Source: CAIYOL01 sp964494805
GTDB lineage: Bacteria; Planctomycetota; Phycisphaerae; Sedimentisphaerales; Anaerobacaceae
Assembly (NCBI GenBank): GCA_964494805.1
Contig: CAZBST010000001.1
Coordinates: 186,001 to 250,000, forward strand
Length of the DNA stretch: 64,000 nt
Reading direction: 5' to 3'
A program made the position numbers and the translations under genes. Of the stretch, positions 58,054 to 64,000 are shown one piece after another. Numbering within the stretch: the first letter of the stretch is position 1; the number at the start of each line of letters is the position of its first letter. The notes beneath the pieces were generated by a model, which saw only the letters and a program-made list of their open reading frames with translations, was not told the DNA's origin and did not search any database.

Positions 58054-58574
58054 ATCAGGTTATCAATCAATTCTACAGCCTGCTCCGGCCCATTTGCCTG
58101 CCGGATGTATCGGCTACGCTTCGGGTCATCGCTCGCAATCAAATCAACCAGTGGTTTCCAAAACCCGCCCACAAGTATAATCGGTTTATCTGTTTTGATA
58201 AAGCCTTTGTTTTTTAATTCCCAGACCTTTGCCAGTTCAAGCAGCGTCCCTGTTCCGCCGGGCAGCACAACGTAGGCCTGCCCCAGTTTTATTAAGGTAT
58301 CGAGCCGTTCCTCCAGTGATTTGGCAACAATTTCACGCGTTATATATTTATTGGCTGTGCTGCCCTTAAAAGCAGAGCACGTAACGCCGATAGTTTCACC
58401 GCCCGCTTCAGCGGCGCCTTTAGCCGCCGCTAACATTGTTCCGCTGTATCCGCCGTTGGCAATCGTAAAGCCGGCTCGCGCCAGTAATTTGCCTGTTTCG
58501 TATGCCAATTCATAAGTCGGCTCACCGGACTTTGCGTTGGCTGTGCCGAAGATAGTTATTGTTTTGTCATTCAT
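58050..58574 (-). CDS. LOG family protein
   Basis: A 174-residue Rossmann-type protein of the LOG (lysine-decarboxylase-like) family, which can release free cytokinin-like bases from nucleotide monophosphates or act on other nucleotides. The signature PGGTGTLLELAKVWE and NGGYSGTMLAAAKGAAEAGG are present. The ATG at 58574 overlaps the aconitase stop by 8 nt. Substrate in this organism not known. Confidence 0.87.
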   Translation of the reverse strand: MNDKTITIFGTANAKSGEPTYELAYETGKLLARAGFTIANGGYSGTMLAAAKGAAEAGGETIGVTCSAFKGSTANKYITREIVAKSLEERLDTLIKLGQAYVVLPGGTGTLLELAKVWELKNKGFIKTDKPIILVGGFWKPLVDLIASDDPKRSRYIRQANGPEQAVELIDNLI

Positions 58575-60549
58575 TTTTAGCAAAGGCGGAGTTACAGGTG
58601 TAATTCAACAGTCCCGCCGAGAGCAAAATCTTTCTCTCTCTGTTGGAAAGTTCCATCCTGCCGATAAATTCAAACGAGCTTGTCTTATCGACAATCTTAA
58701 TTTCGTTACCGCTTTTTATCGATTCCAGCAGTCCATCGATTTGCAGTCGGTCGCCGGGCTTGATTTTATCGTAGTCGCCCGGCTGGGCAAACACTATCGG
58801 CACGATGCAGAAGTTTATCAGATTTGCCTTGTGGATTCGTTCGATACTCTTGGCAATAACAGCGCGGACGCCAAGATACATTGGGCAAAGCGCAGCATGT
58901 TCTCTCGACGACCCTTGCCCATAGCTTTCTCCCGCCACGATAACACCCGTGGTTCCATTTTTCTTCAGTTCCAGCGCTCGCTCAGCAAACGTCGGCTTGT
59001 CTTTTTCGTTGAGATAGTGGAAGACTGCCTTCGCATACTCCGGCACATTCGAACGCAGTTTCAGAAAACGGCCCGCAGGCATAATATGGTCGGTCGTTAT
59101 TTTATCGCCGCATTTAATTAAGACCTGCCCCTGAAGTTTATCCGGCAGCGGAGTCGGCGTCTCCGGCACGACAATCGTTGGCCCTCGTATCACCTTTGCT
59201 TTTGCTGCCTCTTTTTCACTCAAAGGGGCTTCTATCATATTGTCGTTAATCAAAAATTTCTTGGGCATCTCTATCTTTGGGTATTCTATCCCGAAAATTT
59301 CTGGCAGCTTCCGCGGGTCGGTAATTTGCCCCGTCAAAACCGATGCGACCGCCGTCTCGGGACTGACTAAATAAATCTGGTCACCCGGCGTCCCGCTCCG
59401 CCCGGAAAAGTTCCTGTTGAATGTCCTCAGGCTCACCACTTCATCAGCCGGCGAAAGGCCTTGGCCGATGCACGGCCCGCAACCGGATTCGAGAATACGG
59501 GCGCCTGCTGAAATAATGTCCGCCAACGCCCCATTCTCCGCCAGCATATTCAATACTTCTCTGCTGCCCGGTGCGATTGCAAATTCGACCATATTGTTTA
59601 TGCGCTGTCCCTTTAACACCTTTGCGACCATCATCAAATCCGCAAAGCTGGAGTTCGTGCAGCTCCCGATTATAACCTGTCCTGTTTGAACACCGGCTAT
59701 TTTCCCAACAGTCTTTACATTGTCAGGCGAAGATGGGCAGGCCGCCATCGGTTCGAGCTCGCCCAGGTTTATCTCGATAATCCGGTCGTACTCGGCATCC
59801 TCATCTGCTGCTATCGGCTGATAATCTTTTTCTCTTCTTTGGGCAGCTAAAAATTTTCTCGTTTGCTCATCGCTGCCGAATATACTCGTCGTTACGCCTA
59901 ACTCTGCCCCCATATTTGTTATCGTCGCCCGTTGCGGCACAGTTAATCCAGAAGCGCCGTCCCCGAAGTATTCGACTACCCACGCGACATTGCCTTTTGT
60001 CGAAAGTTCGCTCAATAATTTAAATATAACGTCCTTCGCCGCTACCCAGTCGGCCAGTTCCCCTGTAAGTTTCACTCCAAGCACTTTCGGACAGGTAAGA
60101 TAGAAAGGCCCACCTGCCATAGCCACCGCAACGTCCAGTCCGCCGGCCCCAATGGCAAGCGCACCTATCCCCCCGGCCGTTGGCGTATGCGAATCGCTGC
60201 CCAACAGTGTAGCACCCGGCTTAGCGAATCGTTCCAAATGGACCTGATGACAGATGCCGTTGCCCGCCCGCGAATGATAAACTCCTGTCTTAGCTGCTAC
60301 CGTTTGCAGATATAGGTGGTCGTTATGGTTTTCAGGCCCGAACCCCGCTATATTGTGGTCGATGTAGCTCACCGAAAGCTGTGTTTTAACTCTGCCCGCC
60401 CCCATTGATTCGAACAGCAGAAACGCCGTCGTTCCGGTAGCGTCCTGCGTCAGCGTCTGGTCAATCCGTATCCCGATTTCCTCACCGCTGGCCAATTCGC
60501 CTTCGACCAAATGCCCTGCTAATATCTTATACGTTAGCGTCTGCCCCAA
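58567..60549 (-). CDS. acn: Aconitate hydratase
   Basis: Isomerises citrate to isocitrate with a [4Fe-4S] cluster. The 660 residues contain NHDHLYLQTVAAKTGVYHSR, the cluster Cys in GSCTNSSFADLMM and CGPCIGQG, and the substrate-binding SYGQGSSREHAALCP. It is shorter than AcnA (about 890) and matches the compact mitochondrial/homoaconitase-related form. It is first of a three-gene run with the LOG-family and exported proteins. Confidence 0.95.
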   Translation of the reverse strand: MGQTLTYKILAGHLVEGELASGEEIGIRIDQTLTQDATGTTAFLLFESMGAGRVKTQLSVSYIDHNIAGFGPENHNDHLYLQTVAAKTGVYHSRAGNGICHQVHLERFAKPGATLLGSDSHTPTAGGIGALAIGAGGLDVAVAMAGGPFYLTCPKVLGVKLTGELADWVAAKDVIFKLLSELSTKGNVAWVVEYFGDGASGLTVPQRATITNMGAELGVTTSIFGSDEQTRKFLAAQRREKDYQPIAADEDAEYDRIIEINLGELEPMAACPSSPDNVKTVGKIAGVQTGQVIIGSCTNSSFADLMMVAKVLKGQRINNMVEFAIAPGSREVLNMLAENGALADIISAGARILESGCGPCIGQGLSPADEVVSLRTFNRNFSGRSGTPGDQIYLVSPETAVASVLTGQITDPRKLPEIFGIEYPKIEMPKKFLINDNMIEAPLSEKEAAKAKVIRGPTIVVPETPTPLPDKLQGQVLIKCGDKITTDHIMPAGRFLKLRSNVPEYAKAVFHYLNEKDKPTFAERALELKKNGTTGVIVAGESYGQGSSREHAALCPMYLGVRAVIAKSIERIHKANLINFCIVPIVFAQPGDYDKIKPGDRLQIDGLLESIKSGNEIKIVDKTSSFEFIGRMELSNRERKILLSAGLLNYTCNSAFAKNE

Positions 60550-60854
60550 TTCTGTTTCTCCATGCCGTAAGGCATCCCTTACGGCACAAAAATCAAGGCA
60601 TTTACTCTAACAGGACTTGCTTTTAACGTCAACTGCTGACATTGTTGGCGGTATATTTATCCCCACGTTTGACGTGGGGTTGTCGCGAGGAGTACTTAAA
60701 ATTAATCTCAAAATCATAAATTGAAATCCCCCCAACGCACACAAAATTCTATTCATCTGAATGTTCTCTTTCGTTTGCCCTGTCCTCTAGTCACCTGCCG
60801 TCCGTCATTACAAATCTCGCGTGGTCCCAGAAATATCAAACCTTCTTTCCTTCA
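60550..60854. other. Intergenic region with a strong hairpin
   Basis: At 60661-60679, CCCCACG-TTTGA-CGTGGGG forms a perfect 7-bp stem. It is not followed by a T-run on either strand, so it is not a standard terminator. It lies downstream of the MBL gene and upstream of aconitase, both on the minus strand. No ORF seen. Confidence 0.6.
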
Positions 60855-62669
60855 TTAGTCCAAAAGTATATTTCTGGTCCAAGCATTCTCCTTTAAGTAT
60901 TCTTCATTTTTCCAAATCTCATTCTCAACATCTGAACCAGCCAAAATAAATACAATATTCCTCTTTTCCCCTACTTCTATTTCCCTCACATCCTTAATGT
61001 CATAATAATTCTTAGCTTCCTTTGAATGCGCAGCACACTTACCTTCAAATATACGAATCGTCATTCCCAAATCGGAGATCAAACACGGAACATTCATTTC
61101 CTTTCTCAGCTGCTCAATAAACTCACTACGACATTCATGAAACTCACTTCCTAACTCACTGACCAATATCGCCTTTGGCTTGATCTGACGCGACAGATAC
61201 CCAAGCCCTAAAATGCCCAAATGATTCGAATAGACATATTTTTCTGGAGGCACCATAATGTCCTTACCTAGAATTTCATCAATGAAAAATGTGGTTTTCA
61301 ATTCATCCCAACTTACTCCTCCTAAGTTACACACAAGCAACGGTCTATCAATCCCGTGCCGCAAAGCTATAGCAGTATAACTCTCCAATAGATCTTGCGT
61401 AATCGTAGTGTCGGATGTATAAATTAAAGCCTCTCCCGACCTTTTCTGCTTTAGGCAAAACCCCACCCCCTGGTTGGACGCCACACAATCAGTATGGATT
61501 GCTGGTACAGTTATCAAATCGATTTCATTGTCTAACTCATATATTTGCTTCGCCTCGAGAACATGAATCGAATATTCTGACATTGCCAAAGGTGAACGTA
61601 GCATGCCACTAAAGTAGGAATATGCAGACAGGCTCAAATATAATTCTAAATGCTTTTTTTTTCTAAGACCACTTAAATCACAAGCTGACGTCGAAAAATG
61701 CGACCGCTTTTGCAAAACCACATCATCCATAAAATAATCGTTATACTCATGTAAAAGGGTAAGAATGCACGGTAAATCCGCAAGATGATCTGGATGAGCG
61801 TGACTAACAATAATCTTGTCAATTAAACCAAAACAAAAACCAGCCGCTATAAAATTCTTAACAAAATCGAAACCCGGGTCTATAACCACCCCCTTACTTC
61901 CTGTCCATAAAAAGTAACCCCCTCCATACTTTGCCTCACAGTTAAGTATTGGGGTAAAAGAATTATAGCGCCTCAGAACAAATAGTGTTGGCTCACTTAT
62001 TCTCCGACATTGCTGACCATTCTGATTCAACCTCATCAACCTCGCTTCAGTGTTTTGCTTTTCTTTTAAGATGCGCCCGCCTATATTTGCAAGAGTTTGA
62101 AAACCAAGTGTTTCCTTATTATGCATTACCAAGTTGTTCTGAATACCCAATTTACAGACCTCTTCATTACTATTCACACCTACTGCTTTCCAGTTAAAAT
62201 GTTGTTTGCAATAACTATTCAATTTAAAACTACCCAAACACACTTCTGAAAAATACGGTTTGTCGAATTTTGTCGAAACCACCTCATTTATGTATAAAAG
62301 CACGGCGTTACATGTCCTAGCATGCCGCTGAATCTTACTATAGCTTTCCAAAAAAAGTACCTTATCATTCTCTTCAACCGACCGCACTAACTTGATAAGA
62401 TCGAGAAGTGGCGTTCGTGGCTGGCCATATAAATCCACACCCAATGCATCCCTCCATGCTTGTGGCACCTCAAGTTGCAGAAGCTTATCATACGCCCACC
62501 TCGATCGTGAAGAAGATTCCATTTCTAAGTTCTCTGCAAGAATTCGCCCAAACTGTGTTTGGTTTAGATTGTCAATCTTAAGCATTTCGTAAAGCTGCTT
62601 CTTTGTTATGAAACCACAGAGGTATCTTACAAACAAGCACGATACTGGATCACACTCTCTTTCCGACAT
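60855..62669 (-). CDS. MBL-fold metallo-hydrolase with long N-terminal domain
   Basis: A 604-residue protein. Residues 1-220 are a helical domain of no recognised family (LCGFITKKQLYEMLKIDNLN near the start). From about 230 is a metallo-beta-lactamase fold: VVIDPG, HAHPDH (H290, H292, D294, H295), H392, D420 in IYTSDTT and H483 in YSNHLGILG, a complete two-zinc site. There is no beta-CASP or RNase Z exosite motif. The C-terminus (AILVSELGSEFHECRSEFIE, IVFILAGSDVENEIW) is unassigned. The ATG shares one base with the NTPase stop (TAATG). Hydrolase of a phosphoester or nucleic acid is possible. Confidence 0.72.
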   Translation of the reverse strand: MSERECDPVSCLFVRYLCGFITKKQLYEMLKIDNLNQTQFGRILAENLEMESSSRSRWAYDKLLQLEVPQAWRDALGVDLYGQPRTPLLDLIKLVRSVEENDKVLFLESYSKIQRHARTCNAVLLYINEVVSTKFDKPYFSEVCLGSFKLNSYCKQHFNWKAVGVNSNEEVCKLGIQNNLVMHNKETLGFQTLANIGGRILKEKQNTEARLMRLNQNGQQCRRISEPTLFVLRRYNSFTPILNCEAKYGGGYFLWTGSKGVVIDPGFDFVKNFIAAGFCFGLIDKIIVSHAHPDHLADLPCILTLLHEYNDYFMDDVVLQKRSHFSTSACDLSGLRKKKHLELYLSLSAYSYFSGMLRSPLAMSEYSIHVLEAKQIYELDNEIDLITVPAIHTDCVASNQGVGFCLKQKRSGEALIYTSDTTITQDLLESYTAIALRHGIDRPLLVCNLGGVSWDELKTTFFIDEILGKDIMVPPEKYVYSNHLGILGLGYLSRQIKPKAILVSELGSEFHECRSEFIEQLRKEMNVPCLISDLGMTIRIFEGKCAAHSKEAKNYYDIKDVREIEVGEKRNIVFILAGSDVENEIWKNEEYLKENAWTRNILLD

Positions 62670-64000
62670 TAGCTTTCATCCCAAATACGCTTATAGTCCT
62701 CATATATAGTTGCTACGGACCTGTGAATGTTCTGAAGGGAGCATATCTCTCTTTCATACCGTGATATCCCAAGTTTACTTGCCTTATTTCGCTCAAAATG
62801 AATGTCCGCAGAAAGATAACGCAAAAAACTTTCGGTCAACTGCAGCAATTCTTTATTCTTGACCTTTGGAAGATTTGGGAAAGATAATCTCTTAGCATAT
62901 GGTTTGTGTAACTTGCACATAAAGTAACACAACTGAATATAACTTAGCCGATTCACCAATTTATCGTAGTAATAATCGCCTCTATACCTAATAAGTGCAT
63001 CTATATGTTCACTGCCCGGCTCCTCAAATCCTAACTTGCGAACTAAAATTAGCCTTGCCCTACACAGCTCCTCAATTGCATCACCAATAATCTCATTTGA
63101 GTAACCCAAAGCCATCAGATATTCATAAACTTTTTGCAAAGAAATCATCCTCTTATGCTTAAGTATCTCTAATACTCTTATTTGGACCAATGTTCCTTGA
63201 TAGCCATCGGTCCGTTCCAAGTAAAAAATATTTATCAAGTCGTCACTAAATCGAAAATCCTCTGTCATCCCTAAAAATATCGCACGAACAGCCATATGTT
63301 CTGCGATATAAACACCTTTTTTAATCTTTCTGAATAAGTTGACCCCGCCACCTGAACCGAGCCTCTTATACGGTGATAAAATAAGGTCTGCAAACAATTC
63401 TAGTCCCAATCTTATATTATTTCCTGTCAAACCATTTATCAGGTCAAATACATCTCTTCTTCCCCTCTCTGCTTTGTACAGCTTCATTGGCGCATTGACA
63501 ACTTCGTGGATACTATTAATTATTTTTCGTTCTTTGGGAGAGTTGTGCTCGTCAGATATACTTTCAAGCCTTTTAACTATAACTTTTTTTAGGTGTACCT
63601 TTTTTATCCCGTGCTTCTTGAATCTCTCCGTATCATCCAACTTGTAGGCGCGACGAGCTAAGTCTAAAGAAGATGGTCGTATCGCAACTATAAATTTCAG
63701 CCTCTCATACTTTAAAGCGATACAAGACTGTACTGTTTCCATAATCATAAACTCCGCGAGACTTGCGCGCAACCTATCAAGATTGTCCAATACTATATAG
63801 AATTTACCAATTCTTTCCGTCACCTCACCAAGAAACTCCCCAAAGAAACGCGATAATTCCACCAACTTAGCCAAATTAGACAAACTGTTCATGGAATATT
63901 TCTCATGGAAATCTGTCATTTTCTCAAGAAAAAGTCTGCTATTTGCGTAACGGGCAATATCTTGCTTCTCAAAGCACCGTTCCATCACCCAATCAACAAA
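62669..64000 (-). CDS. P-loop NTPase, C-terminal part (cut by the window)
   Basis: The reading frame is open to the right edge, so the N-terminus, including any Walker A, is not visible. What is seen has a Walker B-like FYIVLDNLDRL, a sensor segment KFIVAIRPSSLDLARR, a helical lid and a winged-helix-like region (LVQIRVLEILKHKRMISLQK). This resembles STAND/KAP-type NTPases, which often act as sensors in bacterial conflict systems. It is coupled by TAATG to the MBL protein. Codons here are AT-rich compared with aconitase. Confidence 0.7.
   Translation of the reverse strand, partial: FVDWVMERCFEKQDIARYANSRLFLEKMTDFHEKYSMNSLSNLAKLVELSRFFGEFLGEVTERIGKFYIVLDNLDRLRASLAEFMIMETVQSCIALKYERLKFIVAIRPSSLDLARRAYKLDDTERFKKHGIKKVHLKKVIVKRLESISDEHNSPKERKIINSIHEVVNAPMKLYKAERGRRDVFDLINGLTGNNIRLGLELFADLILSPYKRLGSGGGVNLFRKIKKGVYIAEHMAVRAIFLGMTEDFRFSDDLINIFYLERTDGYQGTLVQIRVLEILKHKRMISLQKVYEYLMALGYSNEIIGDAIEELCRARLILVRKLGFEEPGSEHIDALIRYRGDYYYDKLVNRLSYIQLCYFMCKLHKPYAKRLSFPNLPKVKNKELLQLTESFLRYLSADIHFERNKASKLGISRYEREICSLQNIHRSVATIYEDYKRIWDES

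Overview
This window reads as a chromosomal segment of an anaerobic planctomycete, most likely of class Phycisphaerae. That assignment is an inference from gene content and was not tested by phylogeny. The main clues are a dockerin-like repeat at the C-terminus of a small secreted protein, collagen-like surface proteins with a typical planctomycete C-terminal domain, a DUF1844 protein, a clustered GH130/GT4/PIG-L/GH100 carbohydrate operon, and anaerobic metabolism built on Fe-S MinD-type ATPases, a cytoplasmic-type [NiFe]-hydrogenase and MetF/MetV. No rRNA, CRISPR array, integrase or complete transposon was seen. One tRNA (Gln, anticodon TTG) is present.

Layout. 0-3.7 kb: minus-strand housekeeping run glmU-like, prs, ctc (bL25), pth, rpsF, with tRNA-Gln upstream. 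4.1-5.2 kb: two related membrane proteins. 5.3-12.4 kb: minus-strand ftsK, then GH130 / PIG-L deacetylase / GT4 / GH100-like genes and a MarC protein. 12.9-21.7 kb: a long plus-strand cluster headed by a DUF89 protein behind a perfect palindrome and ending in a DUF134 regulator. It holds glycine/arginine-rich DUF5320 proteins, two ferredoxin-inserted MinD ATPases, two NifX-like proteins, a MetV-like protein, a ferritin-like protein, a J-domain protein and two methyltransferases, and resembles the 'orange protein' (ORP) clusters of sulfate reducers. 21.7-25 kb: minus-strand secreted/surface proteins. 25.6-29 kb: thiE, an ACT protein and a DUF3887/DUF2089/membrane-protein trio. 29.5-35 kb: an operon coupling a [NiFe]-hydrogenase and its maturation protease to MetV, MetF and a pterin-binding methyltransferase.

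35-39.5 kb is an accessory island with three copies of a dispersed repeat, a coiled-coil membrane protein and a DNA methyltransferase overlapping a probable restriction enzyme. 39.5-42.2 kb is a feoB-feoA-DtxR-type regulator operon with a recognisable promoter/operator and a decayed feoB fragment upstream of it. 42.3-60.5 kb is mostly core: smpB, trpC, glnS, gltX, pfkB, thpR, recA, alaS, hisD, a LOG-family protein and aconitase, with a few secreted proteins between them. The right edge (60.9-64 kb) carries a translationally coupled pair, a P-loop NTPase (cut by the window) and a metallo-beta-lactamase-fold protein, which looks like an accessory, possibly defence, module.

The two most interesting candidates for an undescribed system are (i) the hydrogenase-MetVF-methyltransferase operon, which suggests H2-driven reduction of methylene-tetrahydrofolate, and (ii) the NTPase-MBL pair at the right edge. 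The DUF5320/MinD/NifX cluster comes next: its parts are recognisable families but its overall role is unknown.
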